Positions 50,532 through 58,674 of a stretch of DNA of 64,000 nucleotides are shown here, piece after piece; the stretch's first letter is position 1; each line of letters opens with the position of its first letter. The notes beneath the pieces are model-generated. The model worked only from the letters and a program-made list of their open reading frames with translations. It was not told the DNA's origin and ran no database searches. The DNA lies in contig CAVPTL010000006.1 in NCBI GenBank assembly GCA_963708725.1, positions 124,001 to 188,000 of the forward strand, in the 5' to 3' direction. This stretch comes from CAVPTL01 sp963708725. GTDB taxonomy: Bacteria > Actinomycetota > Thermoleophilia > Gaiellales > JAICJC01. Both the position numbers and the translations under genes were made by a program.

Positions 50532-50924
50532 TGGGGCTGGTTTGTTGCGGTGTTGTGACATTTGGCGGCGGCGGCTGGCGGTGGTGGCCACGATCGCTGC
50601 CACGCCGAGGTACACGAAGAAGGTCACGATGCTCTCCCCTGACTCGATCCGAAACGAGTAGTACGGCATCGTGAAGAAGTAGTTGAAGGTCAGCGCGCCG
50701 ACCGCCGCCATCGTGAGCGCGACCCACACCCCGCCGATGGTCGAGACCAGCACGGGGATCAGCAGCACCAGCGCGATGGTTCCGGTGTTGAGCCGGTCGC
50801 GGAACGGTACCAGCGCCACCGATAGGGCCGCCAGAACTGCAATCGCAGGAATCACACCGGACATCGCCCGGCTGAGCGTGTCGATCTCCGGTGGCGTCAC
50901 GTGGTCGTTGGTGTCGTTTCGCAT
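50529..50924 (-). CDS. Stand-alone DUF4118 (KdpD membrane-sensor) protein
   Basis: 131 residues, four hydrophobic helices: AMSGVIPAIAVLAALSVALV, TGTIALVLLIPVLVSTIGGV, WVALTMAAVGALTFNYFFTM, and ESIVTFFVYLGVAAIVATTA. The FNYFF-P--SF pattern is the DUF4118 signature of KdpD sensors. There is no kinase or N-terminal KdpD domain. It is divergent from the kdp operon, sharing the ~140-base control region, and may modulate the split KdpD system. Confidence 0.83.
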   Translation of the reverse strand: MRNDTNDHVTPPEIDTLSRAMSGVIPAIAVLAALSVALVPFRDRLNTGTIALVLLIPVLVSTIGGVWVALTMAAVGALTFNYFFTMPYYSFRIESGESIVTFFVYLGVAAIVATTASRRRQMSQHRNKPAP

Positions 50925-50974
50925 GCCCCGAGACTATCGCCTCTTGCGCGCGGCACTTAGCGATTTCAGGGTTT

Positions 50975-51001
50975 CTTAAGGCACACAGTTATGACCTTAA
51001 G
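50975..51001. promoter_or_regulatory. Paired CTTAAGG boxes upstream of kdp
   Basis: CTTAAGG occurs at 50975 and again at 50996, 21 bases apart (two helical turns); each contains the palindrome CTTAAG. They lie ~65-90 bases before the first small kdp gene in an A/T-richer stretch, so they are a candidate site for a response regulator such as KdpE. No ydaO-type riboswitch fold was recognised. Confidence 0.4.
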
Positions 51002-51062
51002 GGGGCCTTCAGATCGCCAAACCTACACTCGCTTCATAACGTTTCAAAACTCGAGGTGAGTA

Positions 51063-51146
51063 ATGTTGGATGTGTATTCAGTGGTGCTGATGGTGGGCGT
51101 GCTTGCAGCCATGGTGGGGCTCGTCTGGGCCTTGGAGCGAGTGTGA
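51063..51146 (+). CDS. Single-helix small membrane protein ahead of kdpF
   Basis: 27 residues (MLDVYSVVLMVGVLAAMVG, LVWALERV) with a GAGGTGA ribosome site before the ATG. One transmembrane helix with an acidic N-terminus. Its TGA overlaps the ATG of kdpF (TGATG), so it is translated with the kdp operon. It resembles KdpF in size only; I know no named family for it. Confidence 0.65.
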   Translation: MLDVYSVVLMVGVLAAMVGLVWALERV

Positions 51147-51235
51147 TGAGCGCGGGAAGTGTCTTTGGACTGGTGATATCGATCGCCGCGTTTCTCTACC
51201 TCTCCTACGCGCTTTTTCGGGGTGAGAACCTGTGA
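51146..51235 (+). CDS. kdpF: KdpF-like small subunit of the potassium ATPase
   Basis: 29 residues (MSAGSVFGLVISIAAFLYLS then YALFRGENL). A single helix followed by the Y-A-L-x-R-x-E-x end typical of KdpF, which stabilises the KdpABC complex. Its stop overlaps the GTG start of kdpA (GTGA), confirming the operon position. Confidence 0.82.
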   Translation: MSAGSVFGLVISIAAFLYLSYALFRGENL

Positions 51236-52962
51236 CCACTCTGGGCGTCTTGCAGATCGCCGTCTTTCTGGTGATTCTCACCGTTGCGGCGCGCTGGTTT
51301 GGCAGCTACATGGCGTGGGTGTACTTCTCGGCCGGGCCGCGCTCCACGCGCGTGCTCGGGGCCGGCGAGCGCGGGCTGCTGCGGCTGTTGCGGATCGACC
51401 GCGACCACGAGGAGCAGACGTGGCAGGGGTACTCGGTCAGCGTGATCGCCGTCAGCCTCGTGTTTGTGCTCGCGCTGTACGTGCAGTTGCGAATCCAAAA
51501 CCACCTGCCGTTGAACCCTGACGGCCTGCCGTCGGTGAACGCCGGACTCGCCTTCAACACCGCAACCAGCTTCCTCACCAATACCAACTGGCAGTACTAC
51601 GCGGGTGAGTCGACCATGTCCTACCTCACCCAGATGGCTGGGCTGGCGGTACAGAACTTCATCTCGGCCGCGGTGGGGATGGCGGTACTGGCCGCGGTCA
51701 TCCGCGGATTCTCACATCGAGACCTTCACACACTGGGGAACTTTTGGGTGGATCTGTACCGGTCGCTGGTCTTCATCCTGTTGCCGATAGCCGTGGTGGG
51801 GGCGATCGTGCTGGTGTCCCAGGGAGTGCCCGACACCTTCTCGGGGCACGCCGTGGTGCACACGCTCCAGGGCGGCACGCAAGACATCGCCCGCGGACCG
51901 GTTGCCTCCCAGGTCGCGATCAAGCACCTCGGCACCAACGGCGGCGGGTTCTTCAACGCCAACTCGGCCACGCCGTTTGAGAGTCCGACGAGCTTCACCG
52001 GCTACCTCGAGCTGTTTCTCGAGCTGCTGATCCCGTTTGGGTCGATCTTCATGTTCGGACGGGCGATCAACGCCATGCGACATGCCTGGACGATCTTTGC
52101 GGCGGTCGCGGTGATCTTTGTGATCGGCATCGCGATCAACGTCCCATCCGAGCAGCAGGGCTCGGCGGCACTGCAACGTGCGCACGTCGGCACCAGCGCC
52201 ACCGCGACACAGAGCGGCGGCAACATGGAGGGCAAAGAGGTGCGCTACGGGCTGGCCGAGACCGGAGTCTTCACCGTCGGCACGACCAACACTTCGACCG
52301 GCGCGGTGGTCGCGAGCCATGACTCGATGACGCCCCTCGGTGGCGCGGTCGCGCTGGTCGATATCTTCATGGGTGAGATCACCCCGGGAGGCGTGGGGGT
52401 GGGAATGAACGGGATGCTGCTCTACATCATCCTTGCGGTCTTCATTGCGGGTCTGATGGTGGGACGCACGCCTGAATATCTCGGCAAGAAGATCGACGCC
52501 AAACAGATCAAGCTCGCGCTCGTCGGGACGGTGTTCGTGCCAGTCATCGTGCTCGTGATGACTGCAATCGCGGTCGCGACCCACGCCGGGCTGATCTCGA
52601 TGTACAACACCAGCGCGCATGGGTTCAGCGAAGCGCTGTATGCCTATACGTCGCAGGGCAATAACAACGGCAGCGCGTTTGCTGGATACACCGGCGGACT
52701 GGGATACAACCTCGCCGACTACATGGGTGGCGTCGGCATGATGCTCGGCCGCTTTGTCCTCATCATCACCACGCTGTGTGTGGCGGGCTCGCTCGCAGGC
52801 AAGCGTGTGCACCCCGCCGGTGCCGGCACGTTGCGTAACGACACACCGATGTTTGGCGTCATGATCGTCGGCGTCATCATCCTGATCTCAGCGCTCACGA
52901 TCCTGCCCGCCCTCGCGTTGGGCCCGCTCGTGGAGCAGCTTTCAAACGGGAGGTTGTTCTAA
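51232..52962 (+). CDS. kdpA: Potassium-transporting ATPase subunit A
   Basis: 576 residues, GTG start overlapping kdpF. Selectivity-filter-like repeats of the superfamily of K transporters: NTATSFLTNTNWQYYAGEST, HLGTNGGGFFNANSATPFES, and GGVGVGMNGMLLYIILAVFI, plus FAGYTGGLGYNLADYMGGVG. Length and helices are normal for KdpA, the channel-like subunit that binds and passes potassium. The next gene is kdpC, not kdpB. Confidence 0.96.
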   Translation: MTTLGVLQIAVFLVILTVAARWFGSYMAWVYFSAGPRSTRVLGAGERGLLRLLRIDRDHEEQTWQGYSVSVIAVSLVFVLALYVQLRIQNHLPLNPDGLPSVNAGLAFNTATSFLTNTNWQYYAGESTMSYLTQMAGLAVQNFISAAVGMAVLAAVIRGFSHRDLHTLGNFWVDLYRSLVFILLPIAVVGAIVLVSQGVPDTFSGHAVVHTLQGGTQDIARGPVASQVAIKHLGTNGGGFFNANSATPFESPTSFTGYLELFLELLIPFGSIFMFGRAINAMRHAWTIFAAVAVIFVIGIAINVPSEQQGSAALQRAHVGTSATATQSGGNMEGKEVRYGLAETGVFTVGTTNTSTGAVVASHDSMTPLGGAVALVDIFMGEITPGGVGVGMNGMLLYIILAVFIAGLMVGRTPEYLGKKIDAKQIKLALVGTVFVPVIVLVMTAIAVATHAGLISMYNTSAHGFSEALYAYTSQGNNNGSAFAGYTGGLGYNLADYMGGVGMMLGRFVLIITTLCVAGSLAGKRVHPAGAGTLRNDTPMFGVMIVGVIILISALTILPALALGPLVEQLSNGRLF

Positions 52963-53550
52963 ATGGCTGTCGAGCTACGCCGCTCGCTGATCGTGGTCAT
53001 CCTGAGTGTGATCGCGTTCGGGCTGGTGTATCCAGTCGCGATGCTCCTGGTCTCTCAGGTGGCGTTTTCGTCGCAGGCCAATGGCAGTCTGATCACCGAC
53101 AACGGTCGCACCGTCGGCTCGTCGCTGATCGCGCAGGGGTTCAGCAAGCCTCAGTACTTTCTCGAGCGACCGTCGGCCACCAGCCCGTCGTATAACGCCA
53201 TGGCGACAGGTGGATCGAACCTCGGCCCCAACAGCGCGTCGCTCTACAAGACGATCAAGCAGCGAGTGGCCGCGATCCTCAAGCTCGAGGGCCCGTACAA
53301 CCCGGGTCTGAAAGCCGCCGACATCCCCAGCGATGCGGTCACCGCGTCGTTCTCGGGGGTCGATCCCGAGATCTCACAGGCCTACGCAAACCTCCAGGCC
53401 CCGCGAGTGGCGGCGGTACGACACCTCCCGCTCGCAACGGTCAAGACCCTGATCGCCAAACACACCGACGGACGGTTTCTCGGGCTGTTTGGTGAGCCAG
53501 GCGTGAATGTCCTTGAACTCAACCTTGCACTCGATCGGACTCAGCAATGA
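52963..53550 (+). CDS. kdpC: Potassium-transporting ATPase subunit C
   Basis: 195 residues, ATG directly after the kdpA stop. One N-terminal helix (LIVVILSVIAFGLVYPVAML), then the conserved GSSLIAQGFSKPQYFLERPS, YNAMATGGSNLGPNSASLYK, IPSDAVTASFSGVDPEISQA and VNVLELNLALD. This periplasm-facing subunit stabilises ATP use by KdpB. In the usual operon it follows kdpB; here it precedes it, with a 4-base overlap. Confidence 0.95.
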   Translation: MAVELRRSLIVVILSVIAFGLVYPVAMLLVSQVAFSSQANGSLITDNGRTVGSSLIAQGFSKPQYFLERPSATSPSYNAMATGGSNLGPNSASLYKTIKQRVAAILKLEGPYNPGLKAADIPSDAVTASFSGVDPEISQAYANLQAPRVAAVRHLPLATVKTLIAKHTDGRFLGLFGEPGVNVLELNLALDRTQQ

Positions 53551-55652
53551 CAGAAACCCTGCAGGCACCAATGCCGCCACTCTCCGGCGGGCAGGATGCA
53601 CGACGGCCGGCAAAGCTCTTCACCCGCGAGATCGTCGTCCAGGCGACGATTGACTCGCTGCGAAAGCTCGACCCTCGCCACCAGATACATAACCCGGTGA
53701 TGTTCATCGTCGAGGTCGGCTCGGCGATCACCACCGCAATCGCGCTTCTGGCGGCGTTTCGTGGCCAGGGGCACACGCTGTGGTTCACCGCGACCGTGTC
53801 GTTTTGGCTGTGGCTCACGGTGATCTTCGCGAACATCGCAGAGGCGGTTGCAGAGGGCCGGGGCAAGGCCCAGGCAGACACGCTTCGCGCCACACGCACC
53901 ACGACGCTCGCACGCCGCCGCAGCGAAAGCGGCGCGATCGAGGAGGTCGCGGCTTCCGAGCTTCAGCGAGGCGACCGCGTGCTCGTGGTCGCCGGCGAGG
54001 TGATTCCCGCCGACGGTGACGTGGTCGAGGGCGCCGGCTCGGTGGATGAGTCGGCCATCACCGGCGAATCCGCTCCGGTGATTCGCGAGGCCGGTGGCGA
54101 TCGCTCAGCCGTAACCGGTGGAACCAGGCTACTTTCCGACGAGCTCGTGGTGCTGGTGACCCAGGAACCGGGCAAGTCGTTCCTTGATCGGATGATCACT
54201 CTGGTCGAGGGGGCGGAGCGTCGCAAGACTCCCAACGAGATCGCTCTCAACATCCTGTTGGCGGGCTTGACGATCGTGTTCGTGGTCGCGTGTGCCACGT
54301 TGGCGCCGTTCGCTTCGTATGCCCACACGGGACTCTCGACGACCGTCCTGATTGCGCTTTTGATCGCGTTGATCCCCACCACGATCGGGGCGCTGCTCTC
54401 GTGCATCGGGATCGCTGGGATGGACCGGCTGGTGCGCCGAAACGTGCTGGCGATGTCGGGCCGAGCGGTCGAGGCTGCCGGCGACATCGACGTGCTGCTG
54501 CTCGACAAGACCGGCACGATCACACTCGGAAACCGCCAGGCATCGGAGTTCATACCCGCCGACGGGGTGGGGGAGCACGATCTGGCCGAGGCCGCCCAGC
54601 TGGCGTCGCTCGCCGACGAGACGCCGGAGGGCCGTTCGATCGTCGTTTTGGCCAAGCAGTACGGGATCCGCGAACACGAGCTCGCACAGATGGAGGCCGA
54701 GTTCATCTCCTTCACCGCACAGACGCGGATGAGCGGTGTCGACGTCAACGGCGCCCACATCCGCAAGGGCGCACCGGACGCGATCCAGGAGTTCGTGGAG
54801 GCAAACGGCGGGCAGTTCCCGGCACAGGTGCGCGACGCCGTCCAGCGGGTGGCGTCCAGTGGCGGGACTCCGCTGGTGGTCGCGCGTGACAACTTCGTGC
54901 TCGGCGTGATCCACCTCAAGGACATCGTCAAGGGCGGTATCAAGGAACGGTTCGAGGAGCTTCGAAACATGGGCATCCGCACCGTCATGATCACCGGCGA
55001 CAACCCCGTGACTGCGGCCGTGATCGCCGAGGAGGCCGGGGTCGATGACTTCCTCGCGCAAGCCACGCCCGAGGCCAAGATGGCGCTGATCGAGGAGGAG
55101 CAGGCCAAGGGCAGGATGGTGGCGATGACCGGCGACGGCACCAATGACGCTCCCGCGCTGGCGAAGGCCGACGTGGGAGTCGCGATGAACACCGGCACCC
55201 AGGCCGCCAAGGAAGCCGGGAACATGATCGATCTGGACTCCAACCCGACCAAGCTGATCGAAATCGTCGAGGTCGGAAAGCAGCTTCTGATCACGCGCGG
55301 GTCGCTGACCACATTTTCGATCGCAAACGACGTGGCCAAATACTTCGCGATCCTGCCGGCGATGTTCGCCTACACCTACGCCGCCAAGCCGGGCGAGCAC
55401 GGCCCGCTTTGGACGATCAACGTCATGCACCTCGGCACCCCTGCCAGCGCGATCATCTCGGCGGTGATTTTCAACGCGCTCGTGATCCCGTTTCTGATCC
55501 CGCTGTCGCTTCGCGGCGTGCGATACCGCGCGGTCGGTGCAACCGCATTGCTTCGCAGAAATCTCCTGGTGTACGGGCTGGGTGGGATGATTTTGCCGTT
55601 CATCGGCATCAAGCTGATCGATCTGGTCGTCCACAACCTGCTGGGCGCCTGA
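53547..55652 (+). CDS. kdpB: Potassium-transporting P-type ATPase subunit B
   Basis: 701 residues. P-type ATPase: SAITGESAPVIREAGGD (TGES actuator), phosphorylation site LLLDKTGTITLGNRQASEFI, nucleotide domain HIRKGAPDAIQEFVE (KGA), MVAMTGDGTNDAPALAKADV hinge, and C-terminal helices. KdpB hydrolyses ATP to drive uptake through KdpA. ATGA overlap with kdpC. All catalytic residues appear intact. Confidence 0.97.
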   Translation: MTETLQAPMPPLSGGQDARRPAKLFTREIVVQATIDSLRKLDPRHQIHNPVMFIVEVGSAITTAIALLAAFRGQGHTLWFTATVSFWLWLTVIFANIAEAVAEGRGKAQADTLRATRTTTLARRRSESGAIEEVAASELQRGDRVLVVAGEVIPADGDVVEGAGSVDESAITGESAPVIREAGGDRSAVTGGTRLLSDELVVLVTQEPGKSFLDRMITLVEGAERRKTPNEIALNILLAGLTIVFVVACATLAPFASYAHTGLSTTVLIALLIALIPTTIGALLSCIGIAGMDRLVRRNVLAMSGRAVEAAGDIDVLLLDKTGTITLGNRQASEFIPADGVGEHDLAEAAQLASLADETPEGRSIVVLAKQYGIREHELAQMEAEFISFTAQTRMSGVDVNGAHIRKGAPDAIQEFVEANGGQFPAQVRDAVQRVASSGGTPLVVARDNFVLGVIHLKDIVKGGIKERFEELRNMGIRTVMITGDNPVTAAVIAEEAGVDDFLAQATPEAKMALIEEEQAKGRMVAMTGDGTNDAPALAKADVGVAMNTGTQAAKEAGNMIDLDSNPTKLIEIVEVGKQLLITRGSLTTFSIANDVAKYFAILPAMFAYTYAAKPGEHGPLWTINVMHLGTPASAIISAVIFNALVIPFLIPLSLRGVRYRAVGATALLRRNLLVYGLGGMILPFIGIKLIDLVVHNLLGA

Positions 55653-56762
55653 GTGGGGGAGGCGGAAACCCGCCGCGGCCACCATCGGATCCTGCTCGGC
55701 GCGGCTGCCGGAGTCGGGAAGACGTATCGCATGTTGCTGGAGGGCCAGCAGGCGGCCGACGGCGGGATTGACGTCGTCATCGGCTACCTCGAACCGCACG
55801 ATCGCAAGGACACGATCGCTGCCGCCGCGGGCCTTGAACAGGTGCCGCGCCGAGGCGTCCAGGACGCCGGCGTCGGGCTCGAGGAGATGGATCTGGACGC
55901 GGTGCTGCGGCGCGTCCCCGAGCTGGCGTTGATCGACGAGCTCGCGCATACCAACGCGCCGGGTGGGCGAAACGTCAAGCGCTACGAGGACGTCGCCGAG
56001 GTGCTCGCGGCGGGAATCGACGTGATCTCGACCGTCAACATCCAGCACCTCGAGAGCCTCAACGACGTGATCTTCGAGGTCACCGGGGTGCGGGTGCGAG
56101 AGACGTTTCCCGACAGCGTCCTGGACGACGCCGACGAGGTGGTGTTGGTCGACCTCACGCCGGAGGAGCTGCGCGACCGGATCCGGGCAGGCAAGGTGTA
56201 CCCGGCTGATCGGGTGGACACCGCCCTTTCGAACTTCTTCAAGGCCGACCGGCTCTCGTCACTTCGGCAGCTGGCCCTGCGAGAGGTGGCCGAGGACATC
56301 CAGTCTCGGACATCGCCGCCGCCCACCCCCGGCGATCCGACTCCTCAGCTGGTGCGCGAGCGGATTCTCGTTCTGGTTGAGCCGCGACCGGCAGCGCAGC
56401 GGCTGATGCGCCGGGCGTGGCGCTCGGGGCAGCGCCTGGGCGCCATCGACATCGACGCGCTGTGGGCGCATAAGCCGGGCGTGACGCTGGCCGACGACGA
56501 GCGGGTGGCGCTGGCGGCGCTGCGCCGGCTTGCCGTCCTGCTGGGCATCCACTTCCTCGAGGAGGAGGATCCCGAGCCGACCCGGGCGGTCGCGCGGGTG
56601 GCCGAGGACAGGGGCAGCACGTACGTGTTTCTCGACGCTCCGGCCGAGGGCCGGCTCGATCGGTTGCTCGGGCGTTCGCCGCTGCAGCGCCTGGTCGAGG
56701 CCCTGCCGGGGATCGACATCCGGCTGTGCGCCGACCGCAGCCGTCGCAGGCGGGCCGTCTGA
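55653..56762 (+). CDS. kdpD: KdpD N-terminal sensor half (KdpD + Usp domains), without kinase
   Basis: 369 residues, GTG immediately after the kdpB stop. The KdpD cytoplasmic domain is complete: ILLGAAAGVGKTYRMLLEGQ (Walker A), DVVIGYLEPHDRKDT, PELALIDELAHTNAPGGRNV, KRYEDVAEVLAAGIDVISTV and ALREVAEDIQ. A degraded Usp-like domain follows (ERILVLVEPRPAAQRLMRRA). The membrane and kinase parts of normal ~900-residue KdpD are encoded separately two genes downstream. This protein probably senses K or a nucleotide and touches the kinase subunit. Confidence 0.9.
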   Translation: MGEAETRRGHHRILLGAAAGVGKTYRMLLEGQQAADGGIDVVIGYLEPHDRKDTIAAAAGLEQVPRRGVQDAGVGLEEMDLDAVLRRVPELALIDELAHTNAPGGRNVKRYEDVAEVLAAGIDVISTVNIQHLESLNDVIFEVTGVRVRETFPDSVLDDADEVVLVDLTPEELRDRIRAGKVYPADRVDTALSNFFKADRLSSLRQLALREVAEDIQSRTSPPPTPGDPTPQLVRERILVLVEPRPAAQRLMRRAWRSGQRLGAIDIDALWAHKPGVTLADDERVALAALRRLAVLLGIHFLEEEDPEPTRAVARVAEDRGSTYVFLDAPAEGRLDRLLGRSPLQRLVEALPGIDIRLCADRSRRRRAV

Positions 56763-57226
56763 TGCACTGGTTCTGGGGAAGGCGACGGCCGCCGCACAAC
56801 TCTGGACGCCGGATTCTGGTCGCATTCTCAGACGGTCAGCTGGATCGGGTGGTGCTGAATGCGGCGCTTCGGATCGCTCGGGCCGAGGACGCGACTCTCG
56901 TGCCCGCCTACCTGATCGTCGTGCCGCTGACCTACCCGATGGACAGTCCTCTTCACGACCAGGTGGAGGCGGCGCTGCCGATTCTCGAGACGGTCGAGGA
57001 CGAGGCGGGACGGGCCGGCATCGCTGTGGACGCGCGGATGGAACGTGGGCGGTCGCTGCGCGACGCGCTCACCCGGCTTTGGTCGGTGGAGGAGTTTCAT
57101 CGAGTGATTCTGCCGGCGTCGACCAACGGCAACCACGGATTCGGTGAGCGCGACCTGGCGTGGGCGTTGACTCACGCCCCGACCGAGATGCTGGTTCTGC
57201 GGCCCGCCCCGGAGGAGGTGCCATGA
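56762..57226 (+). CDS. Universal stress protein-like protein within the split kdpD locus
   Basis: 154 residues, ATG overlapping the kdpD stop (TGATG). UspA-like fold: RILVAFSDGQLDRVVLNAAL, LVPAYLIVVPLTYPMDSPLH, ALPILETVEDEAGRAGIAVD, EFHRVILPASTNGNHGFGER, DLAWALTHAPTEMLVLRPAP. No clean nucleotide-binding G-x2-G-x9-G motif. Position between the two KdpD halves suggests it replaces the Usp part of KdpD. ATGA overlap with the kinase gene. Confidence 0.8.
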   Translation: MHWFWGRRRPPHNSGRRILVAFSDGQLDRVVLNAALRIARAEDATLVPAYLIVVPLTYPMDSPLHDQVEAALPILETVEDEAGRAGIAVDARMERGRSLRDALTRLWSVEEFHRVILPASTNGNHGFGERDLAWALTHAPTEMLVLRPAPEEVP

Positions 57227-58575
57227 CCCGCCGGCACGTTGTTGCGGTGCTCTCGAGCGTGTTGGCCGTGACCGCGGCCACCCTGGCGGTCGCTGTGCTG
57301 AAGGACATCGCACCGGTCGTCAGCCTTGGGGTGCTGTACGTCCTTGCGGTGCTGCCGATTGCGGTGGCATTCGGTCTCGGCTACTCGGTGGTGGTGTCGG
57401 TGGCGAGCATGCTTGCCTTCAACTGGTTCTTCTTGCCGCCGGTGCACTCGTTCACCCTGGCTGATTCACGTAACTGGGTGGTGCTGGCGGTGTTCGTCAT
57501 GACCGCGGTGGTGGTGAGCGTGCAGGCCTCACGATCGCGCGGGCGGGCGGTGGCGGCCGAGCAACGAGAGCTGGAGACGGCGACCATCGCTCGGCTGGCC
57601 ACGTCGCTGCTTGGGGGAGACACCCTCAGCGACCGGCTCGGTGACCTCTCGCGCGATACGGCCAGGGTGCTCGACGCCAAACAGGCGCGGATCGAGCTGG
57701 GACCTCCGCACCCTGCAGGAGCCGGAGAGTCGCCGCTGCCCCTGGCGGTCGAGGGCCGGGCGATCGGCACCGTGTACCTCGACGACCACGCGGCGCCCAG
57801 CCTCTCGGCGCGGCAGCGGTTCTTGCCGGCGCTCGCCTCCCTGCTTGCCGTCACGACTGACCGCGAACAACTGTCCGAACGGGCGCTCGAGGCCGACACG
57901 CTGCGGCGCAGTGACACCGTCAAGACGGCGGTGCTACGCGCTGTCAGCCACGATCTGCGAACGCCGATCACCGCGATCAGGATGGCGGTCGAGACGCTGC
58001 TGACCGCCGACGACCAGCTCAGCGATGTCGATCGCACCGGTCTCCTGGACGCGATCCAGATCGAAAGCAACCGTCTCGCCCGGCTGGTCTCGAACCTGCT
58101 TGATCTCTCCCGGATTCAGGCGGGTGCGGCCGTTCCGGCCGCCGAGCTGTGGCCACCCGACGCGCTGGTTGCCCAGGCGATCGGCACGATGGGACACGAC
58201 GCCGATCGCGTCGAGGTGCGGGTGCCGGCAGATCTGCCGCCGGTGCGGGTCGATCCGATCCACGCGCAACGGGCGCTCGCGAACCTGCTCGAAAACGCGC
58301 TGGCCCACTCGCCGCCGTCAGAGCCGGTGCGGGTGACGGGGACGAGCACTCGCCGTGAGGTGATTCTGCGGGTCGTCGATCACGGCCCCGGCATCCCCGT
58401 ACCCGAACTCGGACGTGTCTTCGAACCGTTCCCGACGGACGGACACTCCTCGGCGGGTTCCGGCCTGGGGCTTGCAATCGCTCGAGGATTCGCCGAAGCC
58501 AACGGCGGAAGGGTCTGGGCAGAATCCGAGGCTGGCCAGGGCGCCTCCTTCGCCCTCGCCCTCCCAGTGGGGTGA
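57223..58575 (+). CDS. Histidine kinase: DUF4118-GAF-HisKA-HATPase (KdpD C-terminal half)
   Basis: 450 residues. Four DUF4118 helices at the N-terminus (LYVLAVLPIAVAFGLGYSVV, MLAFNWFFLPPVHSFTLADS), a GAF-like region (~130-225), the phospho-acceptor H-box VSHDLRTPITAIRMAVETLL, N box RALANLLENALAHSPPSEPV, G1 VVDHGPGIPVPELGRVF and G2 SSAGSGLGLAIARGFAEANG. It is a functional-looking sensor kinase lacking KdpD's N-terminal part. No response regulator follows; its stop TGA is in palindrome copy 8. Confidence 0.92.
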   Translation: MTRRHVVAVLSSVLAVTAATLAVAVLKDIAPVVSLGVLYVLAVLPIAVAFGLGYSVVVSVASMLAFNWFFLPPVHSFTLADSRNWVVLAVFVMTAVVVSVQASRSRGRAVAAEQRELETATIARLATSLLGGDTLSDRLGDLSRDTARVLDAKQARIELGPPHPAGAGESPLPLAVEGRAIGTVYLDDHAAPSLSARQRFLPALASLLAVTTDREQLSERALEADTLRRSDTVKTAVLRAVSHDLRTPITAIRMAVETLLTADDQLSDVDRTGLLDAIQIESNRLARLVSNLLDLSRIQAGAAVPAAELWPPDALVAQAIGTMGHDADRVEVRVPADLPPVRVDPIHAQRALANLLENALAHSPPSEPVRVTGTSTRREVILRVVDHGPGIPVPELGRVFEPFPTDGHSSAGSGLGLAIARGFAEANGGRVWAESEAGQGASFALALPVG

Positions 58576-58604
58576 ATAAATGGTGCCAGGCACCATTTAT
58601 TCAC
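58572..58604. repeat. Palindromic gene-border repeat, copy 8 (33 bp, perfect)
   Basis: Arms GTGAATAAATGGTGCC and reverse complement around a central A. It contains the stop of the kinase gene and precedes a gene in the same direction. Confidence 0.96.
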
Positions 58605-58661
58605 GGAGCTCTGTTGGCACGCTTCTGTGACACCTCTTCTGAGATGCGGCACTGCCAAACG

Positions 58662-58674
58662 TATACTCGCGACG
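58662..58674 (+). promoter_or_regulatory. Candidate -10 box for a leaderless transcript
   Basis: TATACT (58662-58667) ends six bases before the GTG start codon at 58674, the spacing expected if transcription starts at the start codon, and no ribosome site is visible. No good -35 is seen at the usual distance. Confidence 0.4.

Noticed and set aside
58572..58673. Peptides such as NKWCxAPFIH and NNGARHRYS at several gene borders
   Set aside because: They are translations of the palindromic repeat in its open third frame, not protein motifs.
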